From assembly GCA_013397455.1 (NCBI GenBank), contig VYZB01000211.1, positions 455,024-519,023 of the forward strand: a stretch of 64,000 nucleotides of DNA, in the 5' to 3' direction. Shown here piece by piece: positions 25,913 through 38,700 of this stretch. A program made the position numbers and the translations under genes. How positions within the stretch are numbered: the stretch's first letter is position 1; the number at the start of each line of letters is the position of its first letter. The notes under the pieces were generated by a model that saw nothing but the letters and a program-made list of their open reading frames with translations, made no database searches and had not been told where the DNA came from. The stretch is from Crotophaga sulcirostris. Lineage: Eukaryota; Chordata; Aves; Cuculiformes; Crotophagidae.

Positions 25913-28900
25913 GAACCTGCTATGCAGGCATATACAGGGTCATGCAATAAACACCTGTAGCTTGTCTATGAGTGGCTCAGCAAACCTACTCACTGATGCA
26001 TCTACCTATTCATCTAGAAAGCAAATTTGAGCACTTCAAGGTTTGGCATGTCACAGTTATTCAAAACCATCTAACAATTCCTATGCGCAGTCAAAGGCAA
26101 CAGGAAAAATATTAAGCCCAGATGCTTCCTAACTGAGTGTGGGATACAAAAGAATGTTAGCCAGGGCTGAAAATAAGAACTTGACCACCCATCTGGATCT
26201 ACTGTGTGAAGAAGGATATTAGTATGCAGAATATTATTTTTTTATGTTTTCCAGGACTCTCTTAGATCCTTAGGTTCCAAGAGTGAGAACAATGCCCTCA
26301 TGACTCATATGGTATCAAAGCTATGTAAGTGATGTTATTTATCCCCTTCTACGTACTCTTATCCTTAATTATGCAATGCTGGATACAGCTTGTTTATATC
26401 ACGCTCTAATTTATGGTTTAAAATCGCGTATTTATCTGCCTTCCATTACATGGCACAACATTGCACGTCATCAAATGACCACAGATATGCATGCCTTTTA
26501 TTAGAAATCCTTTTAAAGCGCCACCCATCACCTACAAAGAGCAGCACAGAAACCAAAAAGCTGCAGAGACAATCACGGAGAAACATAAAGTCGAAGCCTG
26601 TTGTGTGAATTCCCCATGCAATGCTCAAGACTTAATGGGTCTGCAGTGATAGGTTTCTGAATACCATTTAACCCCGCTATCAAATCCAAAAGATCTGCTA
26701 ATTCAGTTTAGCTTTTTTCTACATTGCAGCAGAAATACATAGTAAAACTGAAAAAAAGTAGGGTTTCATCCTCATTCTTACTACATTTACAAGCACCATG
26801 GTACAAAGACAGTGCTGGCTGTTGCTGGTTAATCTTTAAAAAATATTTATTTCAAAATTAGGTTCTGAAAAAGCCCAGCAGCTGTAGGTCCACATCTGTA
26901 CTCAGTTTTTCCCTAGAAACTACATTCTGGGTAATAACAGTTGTGTGATTCTATTCTGTAGTCACATAAAGAGTAAGACTGGTGACAAATTTGATTTTCC
27001 AAGTTCTGCATGTTTTACAGTTTTGGTTTTGAGATTCTTAGTATAAAAACACTACATTTTGGCTTGCAGAGTATGTAAGTAATAGACAAGCATTCTTTTA
27101 TAAGAAACACAAAGTTTAACCTTCTTATTATTATTTGTATTTAAATTAATCCGGGCTACTCATTTTTAGTCCTTCTACTCTAAACAAATGAAAAAGGAAA
27201 ACTATCAAACTTCACAACAGCACAACCATAAACCTTGGGGAAGCTTATTTTCTTTCATCTTTAAAAAATCTTACTCAGATGAAAGGCAGATGTTTTAGAC
27301 TGAGGATGATTATGCAACTGATATAATATCCATGGTTATCTATTAGGGAAAATAACAGAATTATCATTTCCATTATTTCCTATATGCTGCTATGAGCCAT
27401 GTAGTAATAATTCTGTAAGTTTCCTAATATAATTTTAAGTGCTGCATGTTTGAAAAAAAGTAAAAATTATATGAATATATCCACTTATGAAAAAAGCTTT
27501 CACTGATTAGAGCTCATTTCCCTAATATACAGATTTCTAAAGACAGCTCTATTTTAGTTATGTAAAGCATGTAGAAATTGGCATGTGCTCAATCACAGCT
27601 GAATCTGAAATTAGCCTGTCATTTTAGACACCATATTTTGGAAGTGGGAGAGGGTAAGTTCCTTCAGAAAAACTTTTCCTGGACATTAAATGGCTAATGT
27701 TCCAGTGGCATAACAACTTTTTGCAGAATGATGATACTGGTTTGTTATTTTCAACCTCATTTCCAGGCAGAGGCAAGGAGAAGACACTACTTCTTCACAA
27801 AGACCCAAAATGGCTCTTGCTCTCTTTGCAGAATGAACAAGCTACCCCAAATAATGCCCTAATCTGACTCGTGCCACAATATATGCTAACATTGTACCAA
27901 GAAATATCTGACGTGTTGTACACATCTCTATCTATGCTACCCACCTCTTGCTGTGTTTTCCAGTCAATCGAGAGAAATGGGCAACTCCAGCCATGAATCA
28001 TCTCATCCATCGTTCAAAGAAATGCCTGTTTCTTTTCACTCAGTACACAGGTAGAAAGCTTAAATATTGATGTCTGAATAGCAGATACCCAAATCTGGCT
28101 GGATGAATCCTACCTCAGATAGCAAGTGCCAAAGCCACGTATCTATTTTGAATTTATGCAGGACAACCACCTATTAAGAGTAACTCGGCAAATATCTTAA
28201 AAATCAGTCTCAAAATCATAAGGAAGGAAGTTAGCCAAATACCCCATCTTGCTATCTCATCTTGCAGCCTTTAAAGAAACACAACGAAGTTTCTGACTCA
28301 AGTAAGAAGACATGTAACTGTAGGATTGTTTTAATTCATAGGCATATGTATATATTATACAAATTTAGTCTCTTGTGTGTGAAAGTAATTATTTCTTTGG
28401 GCATTTTAAGTTCAGAAGAAGCTAAATAACTTCTTATTAATTGAAATTATGAACAATAGAAAGAGCTAGCCTCATTACTGCCATGTTTAGCTTATTTATC
28501 CTCATTTCTTGAGGAGAACATAACTAGAATATTTTGTTCTGATTAAAACAGGCACTGACATTTTCAAGCTGTAAAAACAAAACATATCTTTGAAAACCGC
28601 TTAAATTTGTCACTATGATAGAATTCTTATTTGATGAGAATTCGCAAACTTTATGAGAAAAAAATATCCCAGGTCACAATATGAGAAATGTATTTTAAAG
28701 AAAAGCTTTTCATCAGTTAACTAAACCCCCTGATATCCAAGCAGCATGCACATAATGATACTAAAAGCTCACAATGGAACTTCAGAGGGCTATCAAGCCA
28801 TGAAAGATCTCATAAAAAGGCAAGCGATTAACTTATTTAAACTGAGCAGGAATAGGAGTCAAAACAACCTCTTCATCATTTCTTCTCATATACACAGCAT

Positions 28901-30421
28901 CTTGCTTTGGAATAAACTAATCTCACTATTGATACTGGATTCAACATTTACCAAAGAATAAAAAAAAATTTAGCTGATTTAGTTGCTTCATAGAACACAA
29001 TTCTGCTGCTCATTAAAGAGAAAACGATTAATTCAGAGAACTACAAATTGTTAATGTGAATTCAGGCTTACAAACATGAAAATTCTTTTTTCAAAAATGT
29101 GCCAGATTTATTGATTAGTAAAGTACTGAGTGATGTTACCGGTTTACATCTCTGTATGTATTTCCATAAAACTATTTATAAAACTTCTTGGTTTACCAGC
29201 TGTATATTTAACGGCATTTCCAAAATAAATATTTAAATCAACACAACCTTCCAAAAAAAAAAAACCTCACTGCAATTAAAAAGCCCTACAGCAGCTTGTT
29301 AATTTGTCCTTAATCACGACAGAAGTAGTTTGTGGGGTATATTACAGTTGTAATACAGTTAAGAGGATGTATCCATTGCAGATGAAAGTTTGCTCTCAAT
29401 TCATTACCTATAATAAAATCTATTAGATCAAGCAGAAAGAGCTTGAGCAAGGGAATGGTAAATAAATACATGAAGTTCAAAAGAAAAGAAAGTTGTTAAA
29501 GGACAGTCATTTAAAGGTTTTATGTCACTTAACAGGCCTATAAAAAGTTCAAAATAGTTAAGTAGGATAAATATTTGTGTCACAAAATGTAACCTGCTTA
29601 GGATGTTTTGGTCTAAATATGAACATTTTACAGGTTTGCAGGTTTGCAATGCAACCATTTCAAAATACACAACACAAAGAGGCTTTGACTATGGTACCAT
29701 GTTTGTGCTTATGCCATGGAGAAACATTTTAATAAATCAAGAAGCTATCTATGGCACTGAAAAATAGAGTTCATATTCTCCTAACAGGCAGTATGTGGAC
29801 TATGGAAATACAGACCACTATTCTGTACAGTCCTCAGTATTCTGTAACCAGTACACGATGTTCTATATATAAAGGAACCAGCATTTATTTTGTTCCTGAA
29901 GTTAAACATGAAAAACAGACAGATATTCAAGTGTTTTATTTTTTACTGCTTGTTGACTTATCACATAAAACAGGATCCTGGGACACCATAACGCAAAGGT
30001 AAATCATTGAGGCTCTATATGTCCTTGCCTATCACACAGTTACCTTCTCAATTTTTGTTTATCTTTCCATCTCCAAAAGCAGTTATGGCTAGACTGTTAT
30101 TTGGGGGAATACTAAGGCAGAGACTCCAGTCTAGCACTTTTAGTGACAGCATAAGTAATTAATAAATAAATTAATTAATAATTTTCACTTTACAAGTACA
30201 GGCAGATAAGGATTATTTGCAGAAATTTGCTGTGCTGCCTCGCTCCCCCCCCTCATCATAAAACTATTATAAATAGTACACAATAAGGGGCTTTGAATTT
30301 GTTGTGCAATTTTAAGGTCTCACACACTACATTTACATATGGAGTGCTCTACTTTTACTTAGATCTTGATATCTGCAACACAGAAACACCTATGTGGTGC
30401 AGCCATCCCATATATAAGAAG
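25913..30421. other. Unique AT-rich sequence, no gene recognised
   Basis: No exon or repeat family is recognised. Frames of 60-88 codons occur on both strands and look random. A 12-A tract lies near 29253-29264, and an ATTA/AATAAAT simple patch at 30156-30183 is listed separately. Confidence 0.55.
30156..30183. repeat. AATT/AATAAAT low-complexity patch
   Basis: AATTAATAAATAAATTAATT-type sequence of only A and T for 28 bases. Confidence 0.8.
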
Positions 30422-30676
30422 TGAGATAGGACAAGAGGAAATGTCACTAAGTTGTGCCAGGGGAGGTTTAGACTGCATATTAGAAAATATTTATTTAATA
30501 AAAGAATGGTGAAGTATAGGAAGAGGCTGACCAGGGAACAGGTGGACTCACCATCCCTGAAGGTATTCAAAAAGTGTGTAGACGTGGCACTTGAGACATA
30601 GTTTAGTAGGCACTGTGGTGTTGGGTTGACAGTTGGACTGGATGACCTTAGAGGTCTTCTCCAACCTTCATGATTG
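30422..30676 (+). mobile_element. CR1 LINE 3' end, sense, degenerate
   Basis: Blocks appear in CR1 order: GATAGGACAAGAGGAAATG (SDR..RGN region of ORF2), GTGCCAGGGGAGGTTTAGAC (the RQGRFRL region), ACTCACCATCCCTGAAGG, GACATAGTTTAGTAGGCAC, GTTGGACTGGATGACCTTAG and a shortened tail CATGATTG. The reading frame is broken by substitutions and stops, so it encodes nothing. It is older than the copy at 38170-38700, with which it shares the same untranslated blocks. Confidence 0.94.
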
Positions 30677-33600
30677 CATCAACTTCTTCATAATTAATGG
30701 TGCAATACAGGAACTTCTACAATTTCCTTCATATGACCAGTTTTGAACATCTTTATAACAATGTGAATAGCATCGTAAAAACACAGTTCCTTGACTATCA
30801 AGCCAAAGATCATTGGTCACTAGTTCAGACAGAGAGTTGTACTCTGTACATATGAATTTGGATGAACCAATTCCATCAATATAGATCAATGTATTCTGAG
30901 CACTGCAGGTACAGATCCTATTGGTGGGACATCTAGGAAATTTTCTTTGTTATCCAATTATGGCTGATTTGTAAGGCATGTATTATCTAGGAAATAGCAT
31001 AAAAGTACGAGAAAATGCAGAGTTTTCTGGGGTAGTGCTAGAGGATTGTGTGAAGCAGAAAGAAACAAACCTAGTACTGTCTTGTCCATAATGCCTTTGG
31101 AAAATAGTGCCTAGAGTGGACTATCACCAGAACTACACTTGCATTGTGTTTCAGAGAGAAATAGTTGGTTTATCCCAAAAGAACACACAAAAAGTGGTAG
31201 AGCATAGGTGATTAGAATCCAGAAGTAAAAGGAGAGTTATTTTTCAGCATAAGAATGTCCAGAGACACCAGCTCTACCTAAGGCAACATATGCAAAATTA
31301 AAAAAAAACAACTTTCTATGTAATCATTTAAGAGATGGTAAAGGAAATCTACCAGAGAACATAAATATTTTAAAGATATTTTGGTCTTTTCTTGTTAAAT
31401 AGACTCAAACTTGACACCTTTCACAACTATTTTAGTTGTGTAATACTCATTAAAATGTTTTTTTTATGAAAACATGCATCAAATATTTAAAATTGAACTT
31501 TGTTTTAATACAAATACATATTATACAAATATGTGTATGTAAGTGTAAACATATACACATCAATATATTAAACTATTGTATACATTATTGCAACATAGCT
31601 AACTGATTTTTTCAGTGTGCACTCTAAAGTGCTAGCATTTTAGTATTGCAAGTGTTTAAAATATTGCAAGTAAAGTTTTCAAGAGTGTTTCTTCAACTAC
31701 ATTGTGAGTATACCATTAGCTTGTCTCACTCATGTTAGATATCTGTTTACACCATGAAGTTCAAACAAACATGTGACTTCTTTAAATTCTAAGCAAGCAA
31801 TTTGTAGGCTGCTCATCCATTATCTCCAAGCACGCTCTCTGTACAAGGTCTACTAAAGTAATGGTTCTTTCATCAAAGCCTAATGGTTTGTTTCAAATAA
31901 TCAAAGTAGTGTTTATATCACTGTCCTCAGGTGCAACCATTTTGTTTCCAGGAGAACGGTATAGTACATGCTAATGTCAGAAGTGATAAATCAAAGCAAC
32001 TACATTTGTTTCTCTACCTTAACCAATCTACTCTGTGTCTTCAACAACAGCAACAAAAAAATCACCCTGGCATTTGCACTCTGTAGCCTGTTCTGAGAGC
32101 ATGAGTAATTTTGCAAGTAGTAAAACATCATATGTAAAACAACTCACTCATTCCTTTCTTCTACTAATAACAAGTACAGCTGGACTTACGTGTGAACTAG
32201 CACTGCTGTTATCTGAAGCAGAATAGGAAGATGTTTCTCCCCACATCATCTCATGAATGCTGAGAATATTTTTATGCAACCTTCTGCTTTTGGTTAAATA
32301 CAGCATGTCTGATCAACTCAATTCTCCATAATACAGCATTAGAAATTCACTCTCGATTTTCTTTTTTTTTTTTTAAACTTAGCCATCGGTGGAGGGGGAA
32401 ACTGCAAATCCCTTAACTGGACAAAATAAAAACTGAACTCACTTGATTGATACTTTGGAGGACCTCAGACAACTCAATGGATGTACAGAGGAGAAGTGAA
32501 GACAGATCCACAAGCACATTTTCCTTTCTTTATTTTTATGACATTTTGTTGCAACATCAGTAAGAGTTTTGTGTATCTAATATAAGATAGAAACTTCAAA
32601 TACCCTTTGCGCAATGTTGTATTTGGGGTAGTAATTACTACTGTGATGTTATTCCCTACCAAAAATGTGCTGGGAAAGTCAAGCAAGCAATGCCTTCGGT
32701 GCAACAAGAAGCAGAACCTGCATAGCCATCAATCATGCCCCATTTCCAGTTAAAGGAATGACACCTATAGCACCAGTAGGAGATTCTGCCAATCCTATTA
32801 GATAAAGGGTGAGAGTTGCCTATATAAACAGCTGAAGGGGGTGAGAATCATGAAATAACATGGGAACGATGATAGACAAGTGAGATGGAGTGGACCAAAG
32901 GTTTGCTTTATGGGTCTAAGTGCAAATCTTCATCTTCATTATCATCCAATACCCAAGGAAAACTAATACATTCTGTACAAGAAAGCAAGCAGGAACAGTT
33001 GCATTACTGGGTGAGGTTTCTGAATGAAGAAGGCACTTCATATACTGTTGGACCTTTGGCAATGCTACCACCCTGAACACATTTGAAAAATATCATTAAA
33101 ATTGTGAGTTACAGCAAAACACTTCCATCCATTTAGGTTTGGAAATCTGAAATGCAAGATTAATTGGGAAGCAAGCAACCACCTGCAGTCCAGGTCTTCT
33201 CATGTTACCAGTTTGCTTCCTAGAAGTCAAAATTTGGTAAATTGCCCAGATCTGACAGAGTGCATCTCAGGAGCTACTGTGATGCTGTTGCACATCCTGA
33301 CACACAGAAGAAGGGAAATAAAAATCTAAAAATAAAATACTACTAATAAATTCAAATTTGGATAATTTTGTCTTATGACACTTCCTCTTGATTAGCATTC
33401 ACTCTGAAATACAAAAGCATAAGGAAAAAAATCAGAAAACATTTTCAGAGATATTATGCCATACTGAGATATCAAAAATATTTCTTCAAATTGTCAGCAA
33501 AAAAAAGAAAGTTTATTTGAAACATTTTTTTCTGGGTTACGCTCTGTTAAGTGCTAGTTCTGTTCTTCTCCCCAGTCTAGCTGTGGGTGCAAGAGGTAAG

Positions 33601-34263
33601 CATACATAAATTTGGTGTCATCTTTACTTAAAAGAAAGCATAACAAGGAAAGAAACTGCCAAGAAGGAAATGCTGCCCAGGTTTTGGTTTAGAAAACACG
33701 GCCATCAAAACAAACTACGAACAGTAGTTAGTTGAATCTGAGGAGAGAGGTCTGGAAAGAATATGAAGGCCTGTTTGTTTTCTCTTTCCTATTTGTTTTC
33801 TCTCAACTGCTTCAGTGGCAGAAGGCCAGAAGATACCTACCCAGAACCAGCAAGGCTTGGGTAGTGTCTGGGCAGTAGGTACCAACCTGAGTTCCCTGTA
33901 CTGAGGAAGCAAGCAGGCGTGTGAAGGTGTGTACAAGGTGTGTGTCTACACAGGCAAGCATTCTACTGGCTTCTCTACCCATCTGCTTCTTCAGTCATCC
34001 CTAGCCCTTCAGCTATTCCTATAGGCAACTCTTGTCCTGCCTCTTCACTTCTGGAGCCAGTTGCTTCACAAGGTGGTTTCAAGCACCTCAGAAGATTCTG
34101 AAGAAAAAAAATTGGTGCCAGAAGAGCTATCCAGCTAAGGGGATAATAATTGGAGCGCTAAGATGTAAAAAGTCAAATGGTTAAGAAAAAAAACATTTCT
34201 AACTCTTCTCTGTGCACCACAAATCTATTACTCAACATATTAAGATGTATCATATGGAATCCC
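30677..34263. other. Unique AT-rich sequence, no gene recognised
   Basis: No gene is found. AT-alternating sequence around 31500-31570 and a T tract near 32362-32374 are low complexity. The pyrimidine/GC-balanced stretch 33700-34080 has no recognisable ORF or repeat. Confidence 0.55.
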
Positions 34264-34620
34264 AGAATCATAGAATGGTTTGAGTTGAAAGAGACCTTCA
34301 AGTTCATTCAGCTCCGACCCCACTGCCATCATCAAGGATACTTTCCACAGGATCAGGTTGCTCAAAGCTTCATCCAACCTGGCCTTGAACACCTCCAGGG
34401 ATGGGGCAGCCAAGACTTCTCTGGGCAACCTGTGCCAGTGCCTCACCACCCTTAGAGTAAAAAATTTCTTCCTAATATTTATTTAATCTAAATCGCCCCT
34501 CTTTTATTTTTAAACCTTTTACTCTCATCCTATCACTGCACTCCTTGATAAAGAGCCCCTCCTCAGCTTTCCTGTAGGCCCCCTTTAAGTACTGGAATGC
34601 TGCTATAAAGTCTCCCTGGT
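34264..34620 (-). mobile_element. CR1 LINE 3' end, antisense, with ORF2 end
   Basis: Begins at AGAATCATAGAATGGTTTGA and continues through the TTCAGCTCCGACCCCACTGCC, CAGGTTGCTCAAAGCTTCATC and CTTGAACACCTCCAGGGATG blocks to the TCTTCCTAATAT and CCTCAGCTTTCCTGTAGG blocks. This is an avian CR1 read on the minus strand. A minus-strand frame (34240-34449) retains the ORF2 end, including RHWHRLPREV and EVFKARLDEAL. It is 5'-truncated near 34620. Confidence 0.96.
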
Positions 34621-37600
34621 AACCCAAAGAAATTACACAAAGAAAAACAAAAATTTCCTCTAGCTAAACATAGAACAAACTCCACAATGGAAGTGTGAAT
34701 AAGTTGATTAAATCTGACATTAAAAATACATTCCTACCAACTAGCTCTCACAGAAGTCATGACAAAAACTAACTTTTTGAAAAATAAAAGGAAACAGTGG
34801 ATATAAATTCTCCTCAGTTCATTAAGGTGGGTATTTCATTCGGTGAAAAAAGCCTTGAAAACAAAGACTTACTTGGTTAGCCATCTAACACTAAATAGTG
34901 ATTAATTTTCTACTACCACACTCCCTATTAGTATTACTCCCAAATGTTCAGTTTAATTTAAGTACTTTCTGATTCATGAACAAGGGAATAACATACAGCT
35001 ATAAAAAGGTAATCCAATCCTAAAATGGCCTTAACCCCCATAATCTGCACTTCAATGGCAAGGGAAACTGTATAGTTTTGAAACTGTAATCAAGATTTTT
35101 TTTTTTTCAAACACACACACTGGAGCTGTCCTTTGCTCCCATCACTTATTAGATTACAATAAAACGACCATGCTCTCTTTATGGTGGGAACACAGCGACC
35201 CTGGGGTGATTTATAATCTTGTGAAACCCTGTCCACACTGCTGACCAGACTTTTTTTTTTTTTGGAGGTCGCTATCTGTTTCTTCAACTGATGTCTTCCT
35301 GCTGTGACAACACTGTTGGATAGCTGTCAGCACATAAGTATTTTTCAGGCTACGTATTATCTCTGCACACACTTCTTGTGGGTTGTTGTTTTTTTTTTCC
35401 TGTTGAAAGCATTTCTGTGCTTGCTGTTTAGACAGAAAAAGGATCATTCTAAGAATTTCTCATTAGTCTGACGCCTAATTCAGAGAAGACAACTAAACAA
35501 GAAAATAATGAAATGGATCTCTTAATGACAGAAATAATACTATTTCTGCTAAACTTATAAAACTACTACTGATTATATATCATGCTGCCATCTTTTTATC
35601 AAATATGCTTTTCCACTTCAGGAATAAAACATATGGACCATTCACTGATAAAACAGAAAATATTCCACATATTAATCAAATTAAAGTTTCAATAAATGCC
35701 TGTAACATTTGTAAACAGGAAAAAGGAGACAAAGAAGCACATAACGTACACACAGTACACCAGAAAATCTAAAGAGGGGAGCTTTCACAAACATCAAAAT
35801 ATGTACATTTGTTTATTAAATAAATGTACCTTGAGAAAATATTTTTGAAGTTTCCCCTCCTTCAGCATACCTGCTTTATGAAGGAAACTGTGGTCTGAGG
35901 TATGCTTATTTCATGCATTCTAATGGAAAGCATTGCTAATTTAACAATCTACAAATATTTTTAGCAATATGATTTAAAATAAAACTTCACTTGATATAGT
36001 GCTTGCACATTTTAACCCGCAGCGTTTTAAAAACAAAGAGCACTAGAATGTATGATTTCATCCTCGTCCTAAAATGGGTTAATATTCATTTGACTTAAGC
36101 ATTGAAAAATCAATCATTAAGGATAAGTTAATTAGAGCCAAACAGTGACTTTGTTATGACCCCTGGGCAAGACATTCTCAGGTGAAAGTTTATAGTGATA
36201 ATAGCCACCATCTCCTCCTCAACTGCCCCTACTATGCCAGGAATTCAGTAAACTGTCCTGGGTTCCACACTACACAGCACTGATTCCCTGGTATCTCTAC
36301 TTCAGACAGTACATGGACAGGTTACAGAAGCTGCTGCCTCCCAGATCTCACTGTCCACATAACAGAAGTTTTAATTTGGTCATAATTAGAACTTGATCCA
36401 TTATTGGCAAAATTTGCACTGAACTGAATGTTGCAAGATTTCTCCTTTAGAGTAAATGCTCAGCTGATCCACACAGTACCTAATGGCTCCTACCTTTCCC
36501 TATCTAAGCTAGCAGCACTTCAAAACAATTTTCAATAGAAGTACAAATCAGGTAACTATCACCAGAAACAATATTAGAAAGCTGTGAGTGAATATAATGA
36601 GTAATTTAATTATGCACAGAACTTCAAAAACTTTTCTTATATGATAGACTGCAGCTAAACATATAACAGTCTTTTCCTGGGAATTTAACTGTTCAATATT
36701 ATAGCAAGGACAACAAAATATAGCATTTCAATCAGTTGTGCCAGACAACTTCTTCACCTGCCAAATATCTGGTTTAGGAAAATAAAATTATATTCAGTCT
36801 TCACAATATTGCACTTGATATTTAAAAATTAAATAGGCTCAGGCTAGAGTTAACACCAGCTATTCTTTATTGTTTTATTCATCACAGTAAGCTGTTTCGG
36901 AAGGATAAAAAAAGTATTTCATTTCATGAAGATAAGGACAAATTGATAATTGTAGCAAATAAGTCAGGTTGTCCTTTGCTCTCAAGGAGGTAACCTACTG
37001 TTTCACTCCTCTAAGGACTTGCTTAATAAGATGAACAAAATCTCGGGGAAAAAAAAAATCAATTAAAATGGAAAAAAGTCCCTTAGGATAAAGTTAGTTT
37101 GGCAGTCCATGCACTTCTCAATCATTCCTTCAGTTTGTTCTAAGTAATATATACTTACTGCATGTTTCTAAGCAGGACTTTTTTGGTAACAAGGCAGTTT
37201 CAGAACCAAACGCTGAAAACCGATGCTGAATCAGCAAGGGCTGCTGGATAAAAGAGGGGTTAGGAAGTAAAATATCTGATAGATACAGCAAACGTGATCG
37301 GAAACAAAATGCATATTCCTAGGACTGGAACATGACAAGTCAGTAGAAACCGTTAATATAAAGCAACTTATATATTGAACCATTCACTTTTTAGTCTTTC
37401 TAAGCAGTTCCTTATAGGGCCTTTACATTGCAGTATATCAGGGGGTGGGGCAGAGAGATTATCCATTCATTCCACAAACTACAAAAGGCATTCCCGATCT
37501 GCAGTCATGAATAGCCACCAATGAATCCCACCTTTGAAGGACAATCAAAGAACAAAGCAGGAAAACTAGGAATAAATTCCCTTAAGCACTCTTCATTCTA

Positions 37601-38169
37601 TTTGCTGCTAATTTAAATTTATTTAGGGAAAAAAAAACAACTCTTTTTTTCTCTTGCATACACCCAATTAACAAAAATATATCTACTTTTTATTTTAAAA
37701 TCTATTGGATTAATCACTGTCTCAGATTACACTGCAGGTGTATACTTTTTATTAAGGCGCTTGTCACTAAACCCTGAATGTCAGTCCCAAAGGCTGGCCC
37801 AACACTAATTGGCAAATTATATTGTGTTCATCAAAAATTTCCCACCTAGTGTGTTCTGGATTAAAACATAGGTAAAGAAATTCTGTATATATTATTCCTT
37901 ACACTTCAGAATGTGGCTGCATGCTGTTATGTAGTTGCTGTGTTTCACTCTACTTCTGAATAGTAATTTCCATGACGAATAAATGACCTTTATACAGTAC
38001 AATGCTTTCAAAGCATTTCAAGTACAGTGGCAATATAGACAAAATTACATTTAAAGTCAGAAGGAAATAAAAGTGGCTATGTCTATCCAGGGAAGTTAAT
38101 GCAAAAAAAAAAAAGTATGCATTTATACTGCATTTCATATTTGGGACAAAAACTGTGTACAGATGTGTA
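34621..38169. other. Unique AT-rich sequence, no gene recognised
   Basis: Contains T tracts near 35094-35107 and 35251-35262 that generate poly-lysine ORFs on the minus strand; these are not genes. 36080-36480 is more complex and conserved-looking. An A tract lies at 38103-38114, just before the next CR1. No exon is recognised. Confidence 0.5.
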
Positions 38170-38700
38170 AGGTCTGTTGAGGCCACACCTTGAATCCTCT
38201 GTTCAGTTTTGGGCCCCTCACTAAGAGAAGGACATTGAGGTGCTAAAGTGTTCCCAGAGAAGGGCAACAAAGTTGGTGAAGGGTCTGGAGAACAAGTCTT
38301 AGGAGGAGCGGCTGAGGGAACTGGGACTGTTTAGCTTGGAGAAGAGGAGGGTGAGGAGAAACCTTATTGCTTTCCAAAACTACCTGAAAGGAGGTCCCAG
38401 TGAGGCGGATGTTGGTCTCTTCGCCCAAGTAACAAGCGATAGGATGAGAGGAAATAGGCTCATGTTGCGCCAGGGGTGGTTTAGATTGGACAGTAGAAAA
38501 AATGTCTTTACCAAAAGAGCGGTGAAGCACTGGAACAGACTGCCCAGGGAAGTGGTGCACTCACCATCCCTTGAGGTATCCAAAAAACTTGTAGATGTGG
38601 CACTTCAGGACATAGTTTAGTAGGCACAGGGGTGTTAGGCTGATGGTTGGACTTGAGAATCTTAGAGGTCTTTCCCAACCTTAATGATTCTCTGATTCTC
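38170..38700 (+). mobile_element. CR1 LINE 3' about 530 bp, sense, ORF2 C-terminus still open
   Basis: This is a plus-strand CR1 truncated at its 5' side near 38170. The frame 38336-38620 is uninterrupted to its stop and ends as CR1 ORF2 does (blocks [41 protein letters not shown]). The untranslated part follows (GGACATAGTTTAGTAGGCAC, GGTTGGACTTGAGAATCTTA), then the tail AATGATTCTCTGATTCTC. An open ORF end makes this the best preserved CR1 here, probably younger than those at 4211 and 30422. It lacks the endonuclease and RT core and is immobile on its own. Confidence 0.97.

Noticed and set aside
25410..25960. Several plus- and minus-strand ORFs of 75-89 codons
   Set aside because: All fall within the antisense CR1 at 25363-25912 and are alternative frames of it.
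37950..38270. 106-codon minus-strand ORF
   Set aside because: Its N-terminal part is the antisense of the CR1 at 38170-38700 and the rest crosses an A tract.
38243..38560. 105-codon minus-strand ORF
   Set aside because: Entirely antisense to the CR1 ORF2 end; a shadow of the retroelement.
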